A stretch of 64,000 nucleotides of DNA from Progne subis subis (GCA_022316685.1 JAKJHU010000075.1:2790501-2854500); one strand, 5' to 3'; positions 1 to 13,562 are shown, counted from the stretch's first letter. Made by a program: numbers and translations. Notes: generated by a model from the letters alone, not told the origin.

Positions 1-2241
1 TGCCTTACATCCATTTTTCTTGTCTGTTTGTTTGCACTGTCCTTTACTCACAGGGCTTGGACAAATGTTACAGACATTTAGAATGAGCTAAAATGATGGT
101 AGAGAAAAATGTCAATAGTATTTGGGCAGGGTTTACAGAGTTTTTTGTCTGAAGTGGTCAAGGGAGCAGGTGTGCACGTATAAAGTAAACCATGCAGACA
201 CCTGGGGATTTTGCACATCTAAACCTGGAAAAATAGCAGAAAAGGCTTTAAGTGGCTTCTGAGATCATGGGGAGGTTGCTGAGGTAAACTGAAAAGCCAG
301 ATTTAGTGGCGTAGTTCCACCTCCACAACTGATTTAGTGAACACAACTCTAGATAGAAATAAATATTTTTATTTTAGATATTTTAGATTATTTAAATATC
401 TTTATTATCTTTAACTAGAATAGTTCTGAAACAAGCCCCGAAAGTCAATTTGCTTCAATAAATCAAGATTTTTCTAACAAGTTGTGTTAAATTGGGAAAA
501 TTCATAATAAAAATGAAAATAAATACTTGTATATGTAGTAAGGATAATAAAACTTACTTTTCAAATTTAAGCTAATATGACAATACTTCTGTTAAATATC
601 ATAGCTGTGTTCTGTTAGTCTGAGGCAGGAATTTTCTGAATAAGTTTTCCATTAAATATTATTCCTTAGTTTCTGCAGTTCTTGACTCACGTTTTTTTTT
701 GGTTGATATGACTGTTGCTCATTTAGAAATGGTAAAAACTGTGTTAGCCCTTAGCTAGAAGTTATTTTCCTTCTGGCTGATGATGTGGCTTCCTACCACT
801 ATGCTGAGCATCACTAGAAAGGATTTAACATTCAAAATGCAATATGTCTGTGCAGATGGCTTCTCCAATATTGTAACAATAATTCTGTGATTCTGTCTGT
901 AATTGCAAATTTTTGGAGGAACTTCCTTATGTGGTGGTATCCCATCAGTAGACCACATTATTGCTCTGTGGATAAATAGTGCCTCCCTCCCAAAAGCAAA
1001 AATCTGTAACATTAAACATATTATTTACATAAATATTTTTTCCCACAAAACTGGTTTGTTCTTCACGACATATGAAATATCAGTGAATATCAGTGAATAT
1101 CACAATTTTTGTCAGCATGCAAAGTAGTGACACCTTCAATAATATTACTGGTTGATTTTATACAGATTTCAAAATAGGTTTGTTATATTCTTAAAGTGCT
1201 TTGGGGGTGAATGGGAAGAGGATAAGCAAATGCTCTCAGGAAAATCTCTTCTTTATTTCTCCTAAAACATTAAAAACATTAAAAATAAATTTTAAAAATT
1301 ATGGAAAACTGATTTTACTATATAAAAACTGATGGAAATCTTTGTTTCTAGAAGACAATCATGGTCTCCTTAAATAAAAGTGTTTGTAACAGTTAAAAAG
1401 AGACATAACTTAGAATATGATAAATAAAAGGATAAATCACAAAATGAACGCCATTTTGTTTGGTGTAGAAGACAGTCTCTCTTGACATAAACCACCCCTG
1501 ATGAAAAACCATACCGAAAAGTACTGTGCAATCTTTTCATCTTCCTACTTTGGGCTTAGGGGTTGGGCATACAACTCAGGACATCTGAGTGATCCAAGCT
1601 GCCATCAAGTATGAAGGAGGCCCATGCAAATAGACACAGTAAGGTCGCAATTCCTTCATGAGGCACAGACACATCACAAAAATGACTGACTTCCAACTGC
1701 TGTCACTTTGGAACACTCAATTGAAACCAGATTCATGGCTACTTAAAAAAATTTTAGAACCAAAAATAGTTGACTAAATCAATCAGAAAGTTAGGAACAA
1801 ATGTTTTGAGGCAGAGGAATCTTGATTATTTTTAACTCTTTTAGTGTCAAGAAACTGGAAAAATATATCATCACTCTTAAAAAGTAGCTAGAAAATGGAT
1901 TTTTTCCAGCTCTTTAAAGTCTCCTGTTGTTCATTATTGTTTTATGCAGTAGTAGTTGTGATCAGAAGTTTGTGGGTAAGTTTTAAGATGCAGCAAAATT
2001 TAGCATCATGGATTTGTGGAAACCATCTACAAGGGATTTGTCTGATACTTCACATAATCCGTTGACAGGAATATTATGAAAGTCCTAGAAGAAAGTGGTC
2101 CAACAGCAGGCAAAGAATGTTTTTTTCATTCTGGATTGGAGACCAATATGGGAGAGGATGTGGGCAGAGTGCTTCAAAGACGGCAATCCTTAGAAGTCTG
2201 GTTGAAGCTTAAAATATGTTCTGCTCCTTGTCTGCTGGGGG
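1..2241. other. AT-rich unique DNA, no gene seen
   Basis: No frame here is both long and plausible as protein; the open frames are under 90 codons and have no recognisable domain. No repeat family is recognisable. The only small structure is an 11-bp tandem duplication near 1080-1102 (cagtgaatatc twice). Confidence 0.6.
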
Positions 2242-2263
2242 AAAAAAAAAAAAAAAAAAAAAA

Positions 2264-2315
<52 letters not shown>

Positions 2316-2395
2316 AAAAAAAAAAAATAATAAAAAAAAAAATAAAAATAAAAAAAAAAAAATAAAAAAAAAAAATAAAAAAAAATAAAAAAAAT

Positions 2396-2427
<32 letters not shown>

Positions 2428-2457
2428 AAAAATAAAAAAAAAAATAAAAAAAAAAAA
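2242..2457. repeat. 216-bp A-rich tract with scattered T
   Basis: The tract is almost only A, broken by single T residues at irregular spacing, becoming (AAAAT)n-like towards the 3' end. It starts abruptly after ctgctggggg and ends abruptly at ttcagtag. Very long phenylalanine/isoleucine-rich frames on the minus strand across it are artefacts of composition. It may be an expanded poly-A tail or a microsatellite; CR1 elements do not end in poly-A, so it is not a CR1 tail. No target duplication was found around it. Confidence 0.95.
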
Positions 2458-5400
2458 TTCAGTAGTATCATGTATTCTTAAAATAAGGACTTGTTCACTT
2501 GACAATTCCAAGCATCATTTATAACGCATTCCTTCTGACTGCATTGAGGATGTTTGATTCTATAAATTAAAATGATATATTATACTTAAGTACACCAAAT
2601 AATTTCAGATTTTCCTACTGATCTAATTAAATTAAAAAAAAAATATTCCAGGAAAGGTCAAAAAACAGTAAAAAATATTGATAACTCTTATAACTGTCAT
2701 CTTGCCCATATGGAAAGGATGTATTTCTAGGAAAATATAAGAAGTTTAAAAAATAGCATAGTGAAATCACTCATTTACTATTAGCTTGAAGACTAAATGC
2801 TAAGCTGGCTTGTAAAACAGAAAGGGTGCCTTAATGCAAAGGGTAAAGATTTGAATATACTAATAATTTTTAAAATAGTTTTTCTCATTAAAAAAAGGCA
2901 ATGAGAGCATCAAGTTAGACTTGATAGTTTGTTGGAAAAGAAAAGTTTTATGTCCAAGTAAAATTTTTATGCTTATATATTACATTATGACACCATTTCC
3001 TTCAGTCATTTTATGTTTCATTTTATCTTTATTTTTTGTATTGAGCTCACTGAGGATTCACAGAAAATCATTACATATTTTGAAAACTGAACTTGAACAC
3101 AGGATATACTTATTCCTCATTAAAGGTGAAGGAATCCTTAATGCATCATCTGTCTTTTCATTGCATATGGTGTTGTAGTTTAGCTACCTAGCTCTTGCAT
3201 ATGCTCACTTGAAAATATTTCTTTCCAGGAATTGTCTTGAGAAATGGGTTCACCTGACAAAATAAAATATGTCAATCACCACAGTAGGTTAGTATGTGGC
3301 AGGAGGAGAATTAAAGTTTATGTAATAATTAAAGTTTCTTTCCCATAATTACATTGTTGTTATGGCTTTACATCTGATGCCTTTGTGGGTTGTCACAACA
3401 TGAATCCCTGCATTTATGAGTATGGAGATGGCACTTACTGAAAGTAAAAAGACACTTATGTTTTGTAAACTTGTGGCAATACTACTTTAATTACGTTACT
3501 TCGACCACATTTTCTAAGCTGCATAAGCAGTCAAAATAATGGGCTGATTTTCAAATCTTGCAGAGAATCCATGACAGTCAGCATATTATCTTGCAACAAG
3601 CTCCTTTTAAAGTTGTGAGGGGCATTTCACTCAATAGTGCCCCGATCGATCTGCAGCTATAAATCCAAACTACCATGTGAATAGAGAATTCAGGAAATCA
3701 CCTATGTTCCATCTGATCTCTCTTAAAAAGGTAAGAAACTTAAATTTCACGGAAACATCTAACTAATTATATTAACTTAATCCAAACACTAGTTCTTCCC
3801 AATATAACAGAAATTTCTGAACTGAATTCTATACTTTCCTCTAATTTGTGGCTCTATCAATCAGGAGTTTTGGACTGGGTTTGCTCCTATTAAGTCCATT
3901 GCTAACTGGGGATGATTAGGACATCAGTGGTAAATCTGAAAATTAATATATAAAAGCATATGTTAAAAGAATCTCATATCTTTCTTCAGGCATAAACTAA
4001 CATCCATTTAAGAAAAGCTATTTTTTTTTTCCAATTCCCAAGGGTTAGAAAAGTTTTGGGTAGTTAGGCTTGGAGCTCCCTGTAGATATACTTGACACTA
4101 TCCTTAGAAATTACTTAGAATCCCTAAAGAGAGAAAGATCCATGGTTTTATCAAATGCCAATATAATTAATTTGGGAAAGACAGGCACACTTGAGTGACT
4201 GTTCCTTACATGGGGATATACTGATCTGTGGGGAAATATCTAAGGATAAAACTATAAAATAGATTAAAACAAATATTTAATTGTATTTTTAATTATATTT
4301 TAAATTAATTATTAATTATTATTAATTATTTATTTAAATTATAGTATTCATAGATTTTTTTCAAAAGTAGAACAAAAAAAAAAATTTGTATATTTTTATT
4401 TGAAAAGGCCCATGCAGCTTTCAATAAAAGGAGTTGAGTTTAAAACACAGATTCTTTTGTTCCTGACTCTTTTCTTCCTTTAGAAGAAAAACTCTAAGTT
4501 TTCAACTTCTGGTGCCACTGCTTCATTAGCAGTAAGTCCATATGCACTAAACTGAAATTATTTCAAACTTTTTGAAATTATTTAATTTTGGGACAATAAT
4601 GATAAAAAATAAATGTTGGAGAATCCTTCAGTATCTATACGCCTTTTGTTATGAGCTGTTTCTGTCATCTGGAATGGATGTATGCATGGAAAGCTACGCA
4701 AAATCACTAAATGGAATTGAAGAAAAATAAAGATATTGCATCTGGGCACTTGGCACAGGGAAGAATTTGGAAGGATGTTTCTGGAACTCTATTGAGTTCC
4801 TAATCCCATCCACTCCACCCAAACAAGGTTAGTTCTGTTTGCTTTCTGTCTGGCACCCACTCTAGCACTGGTTGAATAGCTCGCCATTGGAGGGAAAAGA
4901 TGAAAAAAAAAAAAGTTCTTGGTTGGGAGACCATACAGTTTTACAGTTATGGTGGTCCTTGGAAGAGACAGAAATATCACCCTCCTGAGTAGGACAGTGT
5001 CTAGAGCTATTCCTCTCCCACCTCTTGAGGGACAATTTTGGTCATAGGACTCCTACTGGAAAACCACTGGTGCCGTATCCTACTTTTCAGCCTTCTCTGA
5101 GCAAAGTCACAACACAGTGTTTACTAGACTTTAAAAGTTATATGTAGATTTATTTATATAGTTAATGTGGGAAAACAGACAGGATGGACCACTATCTAAA
5201 TTTCAGGATGATTTTCGGTTTCTAAATCCTCTCTCAGGTAGGCTCTCAGTGTGCTGGCTGCCAATTCCCACATTCTCTACACCTAAGACACCATAACAAT
5301 TCCTACCACAATAATACTTTATATGTCTGAAACTATTTGGATCTGAAATTTTACAGAACTGAGTTATGGAAAACAGAAAGTTTTGCCTAACATTTTGAGT

Positions 5401-6031
5401 AAAGACAGTTCAGCTGAACAGTGTGCAAAAATATATGCTTGATAAATTATGGAACTCTTCCTGTAACTTGGAATTATGAGAGCAAGGAAAGTGCTTTCAG
5501 TGAGATTTATTCAAATTATAGCTTTACTTCACAAGTTGGGCATGGTTAGTGTTTGCCTCACTGGATTTTAGCTTCACACCTGAAGTGTTTCAATGAGCAA
5601 GGCTGCACTGGGCACTCATGACTGATATAGATGTTGAATAAAAAAATTGCCAGTGGTGTACATGAGTTATCTGCAACACTCTGCTCTCATCCCCTGCAGC
5701 TGTTCTTAAATGTTCACAGCTGTGAAGTCTCACACAGTTTTATTGTCATAAGAGAGACTTTCCTGCTTCTGCAAATGGTCCTGATCCAAAGAAGACCATA
5801 GCCTGGTGACTCTGAGGTTGGGATACATATGGTCTAATTCCAGATGCTTGCAATGAGATTCATGAGTCATTGGAATGAGCTAAATCCCACCCTGCAAATT
5901 CTTCTTTCATTCTGTTGACTATAAATGCTGTCTAACATAAACTGGTTCAGTGATGAATGTTTACTTTTCATTGCTACTGAGTTCAGTATATTTTCTGCAG
6001 GGACAAATGTCTGCTACAGATTCTTGGTTTT
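2458..6031. other. AT-rich unique DNA, no gene seen
   Basis: I see no convincing exon, RNA gene or repeat family. Positions 4270-4342 are nearly pure A/T with ttaattatt-type repetition. The open frames are short (85 codons or fewer) and not recognisable. Confidence 0.6.
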
Positions 6032-6144
6032 TGTTCCAGGATTCAGGTGGTTTTAGAGTATTTTTGCCTTCTGCAAAGCTCTGAGCCAGACGCAAGAAAG
6101 AGACGGAGTCTTCAGGTTCTGATTTTTCAAGGTTGCGTGCTTTG

Positions 6145-6150
6145 TTTATT
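6145..6150 (-). terminator. Polyadenylation signal AATAAA of the 6-kb LTR
   Basis: TTTATT on the plus strand is AATAAA on the minus strand. It lies about 100 bp downstream of the TATA-like element in LTR orientation, consistent with the R region. Confidence 0.5.
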
Positions 6151-6243
6151 GTTTCTTATCTTACAATTTTCTCAGTGCCCAACAAAGGTCTGTGCAGCTG
6201 CTTGGGCATCTGGCGACCCCACCCACACTGGGCTGTCGCTATC

Positions 6244-6250
6244 TTTTATA
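6244..6250 (-). promoter_or_regulatory. TATA-like element of the 6-kb LTR
   Basis: TTTTATA on the plus strand reads TATAAAA on the minus strand. It lies upstream of the AATAAA signal in the LTR sense, as expected for a U3 promoter. Confidence 0.5.
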
Positions 6251-6692
6251 CTAATTTTTACTTGTTCTTTATTTATCATTGTTTGCCAATACCTATCACT
6301 TATACTAAAAAAGTCATCCCTACTTTAATCCAATCTCTTTAAACTACCTTGTGCCACCATCACTGTGGAAAATGGAGTGAGGGAAGAAGAAAGAAGAACA
6401 GGAGACAACGCCCCAAATCCTCCATCTTGCTCCCATTCACTTCCATACTAAAAACCCAAACCTACTATTTTCTCACCCTGTGATAAGCTAAACTACTATC
6501 TTTCACACTCTTGTGGCTTGCAATCCTTCCCGCAGTGCAGGAAGCCTTTCCCATGGGCTGAGATCAAAGCCAATGTCCCTCTGGGCTCTGTGCCAGGGTC
6601 CCAGACCCCCTGTCCAGGTCTCTGAGCCTCCAGGGCAGCCAAAGGAATGGCCTGGACTCCAACAACAAATGTCCCCGTGATTTTTTTCTGCA

Positions 6693-8889
6693 AAACAATG
6701 AAAAAAAAAAAAAGTGCAATAGAAGTTGGTTTGATGTCCTATAAGCTATGACCAAACACAATGGAATGGTCTCATCAGAATGATAACCTTTTCGTAGGGG
6801 AAAATTCTCTTTTGTTTCCTTTCTTACTAGTGTAAAGTGGAAGTAATCTTGCAAAGGTCAATAGAGGGAAACAGCTGATATTAATTCTATGGTGCCAAAA
6901 GTCTATGATTTCTCAAATAGTCTGCTTTTGGCAACTATTACTACAACTGTGTGTATATACTATATAAGGGAATTTTGAATTTTTGTTAATGATATATGCT
7001 TAACTTGAAGTGACACTATTTATACCATTTTTCCCAAGGTCTTCAAAGGATTTTGAGTCCAATTTCTATTGTTCTCAGTGTCTTTGAGAGTCTACAATTT
7101 GTTGGATATATTTAATTTTGACCATTTCCTTCAACCATCAAATTCACTAGTCAATTCATGGATAAGTCGCCATGTGCCTATTTTGTTCATACAGATATGC
7201 AACTCTGAAAAGCAAAGGGAAATGAATTCTAGTGTTGCAAAACCCAGTTAAGGAAAAGGAAAATTAGAATCAGTTTGTTTCCTTCTGTTTTCCATTCCTC
7301 CCAAATTATTGCCTCTGGTGTGATTGTTATAACCACATTAAAAATACAGTTAAAATGGAGTATATCCCAAAACCTCTCTATCTATAATTTGCTTTTAGGA
7401 AACAAGATTTTGAGAAAATGAAAACAGTCCAATCAAGAGAATCAGAAAAAATTGTGTCTTGACTTTAAGAAATTTTAGAAAATATAGTAATATTAGGAGG
7501 CTGGTAAAATTTGGCAGTTGCATGGATGGTTCAGAATCTGAAATAGTTTGGAATAAACAACAATTAACACTAGCTACAACATGTAAATATACATTATGAA
7601 AATAAAGGTTGTATTTCAGAATGCTTTCAAGCCTAAAACCCCCTTAGCTATACAGACATCTTCCAAGAGAAGAAGACAATGTAGGGTGTGTCAAGAAAGA
7701 GTGATGGACAAGAACATACATCCACAAACCACAGACGCCACAGTACAACCCAGCCATGAATGAATTTACCCAGCTGGCAGAAAGCAAAAGTTCAAATCAA
7801 GACCAAAAGTGCCAAACAAAATTATTTTCTCTCAAATACATAGTTCCAGACCTGAAGCTGTCCCCAAACTCTTCCCAGATGTCCTAACCTTGGACAAATA
7901 TTTCATTGTGGAGTCATGCTGTGAGTCCTCTCTGGCTTGTTTATTTGTGGCTCCAGTAGGAAAGATGAATTCCAGCAGCCTGGAAGGGTACAGCTGGAGA
8001 AGGGGATGAGGCACTAAGCTGCTCCAGGACTTTCCAGTTTAGATTTCACTGAAATGAATACAAGTTTTAGGGAAAACTAGTAATACTTAAAGATACATTC
8101 AGCCTGAGCATATTTCCAAAAATAGTTAAAATACATTACTGCCATCCATTTAAATTACATTTTCTTCTAAGGAGACACCTGATGGGTGAGTTATTAAATA
8201 TTTTCTTCACTGGTACATATATGGTCCAAATACCCCACACGCTAATGCAAAAATATGTTAAATAACGTTCCATTTGTACCTTTATCACATCAGATCCAAA
8301 GAATGGAAGATCTTTCCCAATGAGGACTAGTCATTAAACTAGTGCAGCACATCCTTCAAATAAATAAGCACACCTTATTTCAGGCAGTCTTCCTGTATCT
8401 CCTTTATGATGATCATATTTAAGTAAGATTAAAATCTTTCCAGTGCAAATACATTGTCTAAAATTATACAGTTCACAAACTTTTAATAAAGCAATGCTTT
8501 CAAATGTATATAAACTCTTAGTAATGAAGAGAAAGGAAAAGATATCAAGTTGAATGTATTGTTTTTAATTGATATATATTGTTTATACGTCTCTCAGAAA
8601 TAGTCTGTATAACGTATTTCTACAACATCCATCCCCATTGCTGTTTTGGGTAGCCACCTGGAACACTGGTATCTGTTACTGGAAATTATGTCCTGAACAT
8701 GCTTCCTTTCACCATTGTGCAAGGAATATGAATAAAAATGCAGTGATGACTAATGTATAGAAATTTCTGCACATTTTCAGCGAGATCCAAATGTATGGGT
8801 CCTCAAAAATATTTGGACTGAATTGCAGTTGATAATTTTGTTTCTTTTTTCTTTTCCACAGTGAACTGTCCAAATAAAGAGGTGTGGTG
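6693..8889. other. Unique DNA, no gene seen
   Basis: A short A run lies at 6702-6714. The remaining sequence is AT-rich with no recognisable repeat, RNA gene or exon. Overlapping frames at 7809-8014 on both strands (60-66 codons) have no recognisable domain and are probably chance. Confidence 0.55.
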
Positions 8890-8998
8890 TTTTTGGTTTT
8901 GTTGGGTTTTTTTTGGTGGTTTTTTGTTGTTTTTTTGTTTGTTTGTTGTTTTGTTTTGTTTGGTTTTGGTTTTTTGTTGTTTTTTTTGTTTTGTTTTG

Positions 8999-9029
<31 letters not shown>

Positions 9030-9030
9030 T
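8890..9030. repeat. T/G-only tract ending in (TTTTG)n
   Basis: About 140 bp contain almost only T and G, first irregular (tttttggtggttttttgttg type), then a clean (TTTTG)n run from about 8988 to 9026. The phenylalanine/cysteine/valine-rich frames on the plus strand and lysine/threonine/asparagine/glutamine-rich frames on the minus strand are artefacts of this composition. Confidence 0.95.
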
Positions 9031-10029
9031 CCATATCAAAGAAGATCTCAAGGTTTTTAGAAAGAAATGGAAAGATAAATATCTGGCAGTATCTTGTTAT
9101 TTGGCTAATCCACAGAACTTCAGAAGGTTAATCAGAAAGCCTTTGCTTTTTGTTTAATGTTTAATTTTGTTCAAAAATTCAAATGAATTTTTGTTAAATA
9201 TATTCCCAAATATAGGATTATGACTTATTAGAAGTATTGTCTTGTATTCTCAAGATTGAGACAGATTAACCCAAATCAGAATGTCTATCCATACACATAG
9301 GTGCTGCTACTCTAAGTTTGGGGGAAAAAAGTACAATTCCTGATATTTAACACAGTGGGAAAACATTATTTTTTAAGATAGATACTTTTTCTTCTGTTGT
9401 GGGCAAAGAAAACTAATACAGTCACTGCAAGTTGTGATGGTTTGTGATTTTAAGAGCAGCCACTGTGGGAAGTGAAAAAGCGTAAGTCTTTCAGCAATTG
9501 CAATAAACTTCCATAGACAGAGGTTTGAAACGGAGTAGAATTTTAGGCCTTGAAATATTTGGAGCATTGAAAGTTTTGAGCTGCAAAACATATAAACTAA
9601 GCAACTATTGTATGCTGTAAGATGTATGCGTAGTGTTTATTGATTGGCTTAAGTAAACATTTGTAAGTTTTAGCATCAACCTATTGGCTAAAAAACATTC
9701 AAAAGGCAAAGAGAACTTTAGCTTCTGTTGTTATGGCATGAGTTTTACCATCTTTTATGTCTCTGCCTTCACTGAGACTGATAATGAAATAAAGAATTTG
9801 TGGAATGCCTCTCGGTCACCCCGCCCCATTATTGGTGATTAGATCCAATAGCCACTACCATGAGGGTAAGGAGTGTCAACCAATCTCTACATACATGTCA
9901 AGTTGCATCTGGTCTTACATGGCAGTGAGGTTTGCCAAACACCAATGTTTTGGTATTAAACTAAAGAGGGAAAACTGTGCAGAAATGGTGGACTGCATTA
10001 TTACTAACTAGTAACTTAAAAAGATATCT
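9031..10029. other. Unique DNA, no gene seen
   Basis: No exon-like or repeat-like signal is recognised. Frames here are 72 codons or shorter. Confidence 0.55.
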
Positions 10030-11132
10030 TCTGAGATTTCAGCTGTCTTTCACAATGTCCTCATAAGCAAACTCAGGAAGCATGGAGTGGATGAGTGGAT
10101 AGTGAGGTGGATTGAGAATTGGCTGATTCACAGATGCCAGAGGGTTGTAGTCAGTGGCACAGGGTCTAGTTGGGGTCTGTCACTTGAGGTGTCCCCCAGG
10201 GTTCAATACTGGGCCCAGTATGGATGACTTACTCATTGATGACTTGGATGAAGGGGAGATGCCTCTTCCTCAAGTTCAGTGAATACAAATCTGGGATGAG
10301 TGGCCATATTCCAGAGTGCTGTGCACCCCTTCAGAGGAACCTCAGTAGGGTGGAGACATGGGCAGAGAAAACCAGCCTGAAATTCAGCAAAGGTAAATGC
10401 AGATTCCTGCAGAGGGGAAGAACCCTGCAGCAGTACAGGCTAGGGGCTGACCTGCTGTAAAGCAGCTCTGTAGAGAAGAACCTGTGGGTCCTGGTGGACA
10501 ACAAATTGTCCATGAACCAGCAGCGTGCTCTGATGGCCAAGAAGGCCAATGGGATCCTGGGAGCATTAGAAAGAGCATTGCCAGGGAGGTGATCCTGCTC
10601 CTCTGCTCAGCCCTGGTGAGGCCACATCTGGAGCGCTGTGTGCAGTTCTGGGATCCTGAGGCAAGGGAGACATGGAGCTCCTGGAGTGGGTCCAATGGAG
10701 GGCGACAAAAATGATTTGGGGACAGGAGCATCTCTCTTGGGAGGAAAACCTGAGGGATCTGTGCCTCTACAGCCTTGAGAAGGAATGAATGAGATGGAGC
10801 CCCATCAATGTCTGTGAGAATCTGAGGGAAGGGTGCCAAGAGGATGGAGTCAGGCTCTTCTCTGTGATGCCAATATTGGTGATGCCAATCTTGTCCAAGC
10901 ATTAGGACAAGAGGCAATGGGCAGACACTGACACACCGGAGCACATGGAAGAACTTCTTTCTTGTGTGGGCAGCTGAGCACTGAATTGCCCGGAAAGGGT
11001 GTGGATTCTCCCTCACCGGAGATACTGAAGAACTGTGCCATGTGCTCTGGGATGACCTTGCTTGATCAGAGAGGCTGGACCAGATGCCCCACTGTGGTCC
11101 CTTCCAACATGACCTGTTCTGTGGTTCTGTGA
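10030..11132 (+). mobile_element. CR1 LINE, 5'-truncated, partial reverse transcriptase plus 3' end
   Basis: The block begins inside the CR1 ORF2 reverse-transcriptase region. Recognisable stretches include the segment around gtgtcccccagggttcaat (10190-10208), a short internal gap after the gatgacttggatgaagg segment (10238-10254), and the gtgaggccacatctggagcg segment (10617-10636). It closes with the CR1-type 3' end cttccaacatgacctgttct followed by two ttctgtg units near 11119-11131. CR1 retrotransposes by target-primed reverse transcription and usually leaves 5'-truncated copies, as here. The reading frame is broken by indels and stops, so the copy is dead. A 210-codon frame on the opposite strand (10384-11016) is antisense and not a gene. 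Confidence 0.93.
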
Positions 11133-13484
11133 GACCATAGGAGATTCAAGCCGCTACAACATTCATTCTTTACTGTGCTGCAGACACCTGTGAGGACAGG
11201 GTGGGGGGTTTTGTGAGGGGGATTTCTAAACTGCAGTAAAGAGGAGTGTTTCCAGAGTTCTGGGTCTCAGTGGACTTATAAGTGCATTTTGACTGTACCA
11301 GCATGAGGCCATGGTGTGTCCCACTTCCCCTGGTACACTTTTGTAAGAAGACCTGAGGATGAAGGCTTGTGGGCTGTGGGGTGGCACTGTGTTAGATCCT
11401 ACTCTGAACAGCCTTGTGCAAAAGTAAAATAACCATGACTAGGAACTGACTTCATGTAGCTGAGGCTGAGTTATCAAGACTAACCTATACTTAAAGGAAT
11501 TAAAGGCTTTTAAAAGTCCTTTTAAACTAGGCTGGGAGCCTGATGTAATGATGTAGTCGTATGTCTGATGGTCATCAGGTTCTAGGTTCTGATCTGGGCT
11601 TTGATGCTCATGGTCTCTGCAGTCTTGGACAGGTTGTTTCTGTGCTCTGTGCTTGCAGAAAGGAACAATGATATTAATTTTCCTCCTCTTCACAGAGAGA
11701 TTATGCAAATTCATTAGTGACTGTTTGTGAAGGGCTTTGAAGTAGAAAATCACTCCATAATTGCTAAGTATTATTTAATAGCTGTTTTATAGTAGGCATT
11801 GCCTTCTGAATTGCCCTGTTTGATGTTTCATTAAAATGACATCATGCTCACTTGCAAATTACAGTGGTAGGTCATGTGCTTGCCAGTATAATGAAGCATG
11901 AAGAATATAGACATGCCTCCCCATAAATAAATTAATTTGCAAAAATTGTCACTGCTGAGGCCAGACTGTAGGTCTCTACTTTCTCACATCCATGACCCTA
12001 GTCATATACTGGTCCTTCTTTATTTTTAATTATTGTAACATTAATTTGAAACTGCTCTTTCCATCATACCATCCAGGATTTTTTTCTGTTTGAGATGAAA
12101 ATTGGTCTATTTCTGGTCTATAAGATAAATGCTAGAGGTTAAAACAGGACTATCATTTGCAGTAACTGCACTCTTAGTAAGACCTAACAAAAAATGGAGA
12201 AAACCGAAAGAAAATAAAAATAGTTGTCCCATTTGGCGTTGTTTTTGAGAAAGAACAATCTTTTGGTCCTCATGCTGTAATTTTATAAATGTGAGCATGG
12301 GAGTACTGTGCAGGGGCCACCTCAGACTTCTGCTCCAGTATATTTCACGTTTTGGACTCTGGGGCTGTGTCTGAACTGCTGGATGAGTGAGCCTGAGGCT
12401 CTCATTCCCCAGATACATCTCATCAAGGAAGCTGTTAGTACCTCTATGCATCTTCACCTGAAAGAGCACATATATTAATAGGCAGGACTCAGGCCTGGGC
12501 TTGATGTGAAGTTACCTGGTGCCAGGATGCGTATCTGGGAGCTGGGAGTTTTGTAAGCACCATTTATCCCACAGCTAGAAACAGAACTCCAGTGGCACTG
12601 CGAGACAGACAGACCTTTCTGGATTTTAGAGAGAAATAAGATTTTTTCCTAAACTACAATTATGGCTCTGCTGTTTCTGTTTATTAGTTATTTCAGGATT
12701 TTAAACCTTAACTAGCAGTTTACAAAAGTGGCTATTATTTTTAGTTAATTTCTCTGTAAAACATCATATCTTAGGATAATATCAGAATTGGCTGTTATGA
12801 AGTGAAAGCCACTTATTGGACTCATAAAAATAGCCATTTGACATGTTACTTTATTACTCTTTAGAAGTATCTGGTCTTACATGTGTTATTTCTTTACAAA
12901 CATGGATTTATATCAAAAGCTACAAAACTAGGACATCTTTCAGGTGAAATATACAGAAATAAAATATGGGCTTTTCCATAGTTTCCCAGTTTTTTTATAT
13001 TGTTTCAGTGTAAGGATTATATGTAGTGGGACAAAGAATAAAAGGAACATAACTGGGGAAGAGTTTTACTTTGCATGAAAAGACACATACTAGGGACCTG
13101 CATTCCCCAAATGAAAACTGATATTCAGGAGACATAGCAAAACTTAATGTTCTGGACAGCAGAACATGCTGTTAAGTGTCTATGGCACCAGTGCAGTGGG
13201 AAAATGTCTGGATATGCTATTTGCCAAATAACTGTTATTTGTGAAGGAGTACATCCAAAGTCATATCCTACTGTTTTGGCACACTGAGTGATCCAATAAA
13301 TGAAGACAGACGCTGAACCTGGCCTTGATGTATCCTATGCAATTAAAGAAGAGATCTTAAAGAACATTTTCCTGATAAATTAGAAAAGAATGTTTCCTTT
13401 TTTAAACTTGCAGTGTTGCGGTATATCATTCTTGGTATCCCCCGACAGTCTAGTTTCTGTGGGGTTGGTTTTTCATGGTGTGTG
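11133..13484. other. Unique DNA, no gene seen
   Basis: Two minus-strand frames, 11439-11753 (104 codons) and 12107-12469 (120 codons), show no recognisable domain, no clear coding bias and no splice context that I can defend. I treat them as chance frames. No repeat family is recognised. Confidence 0.5.
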
Positions 13485-13528
13485 GTTTTTTTTGTTTTTT
13501 TTTTTTTTTTTGGTTTTTTTTTTTTTTT

Positions 13529-13562
<34 letters not shown>

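Larger units (their letters stand above)
6032..6692 (-). mobile_element. Endogenous retrovirus LTR (probable solo LTR), minus strand
   Basis: Read on the minus strand, this block has the order of a retroviral LTR. A GC-richer U3 lies at the high-coordinate end, then a TATA-like element (TATAAAA, complement of 6244-6250), then an AATAAA polyadenylation signal (complement of 6145-6150) about 100 bp further on, then a U5-like stretch. The plus-strand edges fit tg...ca termini: tgttccagg at 6032 and ttctgca ending at 6692. I recognise the sequence as similar to an abundant songbird LTR. No clean target duplication was found, so the exact ends are approximate (the right end could be 6697). Small open frames inside it are not genes. 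Confidence 0.7.

Noticed and set aside
2190..2511. 93-100-codon phenylalanine-rich minus frames
   Set aside because: Translation of the A-rich tract; low-complexity artefact.
10384..11016. 210-codon minus-strand open frame, the longest in the window
   Set aside because: It lies fully antisense to the CR1 element at 10030-11132. It arises from the GC-rich CR1 sequence and has no recognised domain.
12107..12469. 120-codon minus frame as a possible gene
   Set aside because: No recognised domain, no supporting splice or promoter context, and this length is expected by chance in 64 kb read in six frames.
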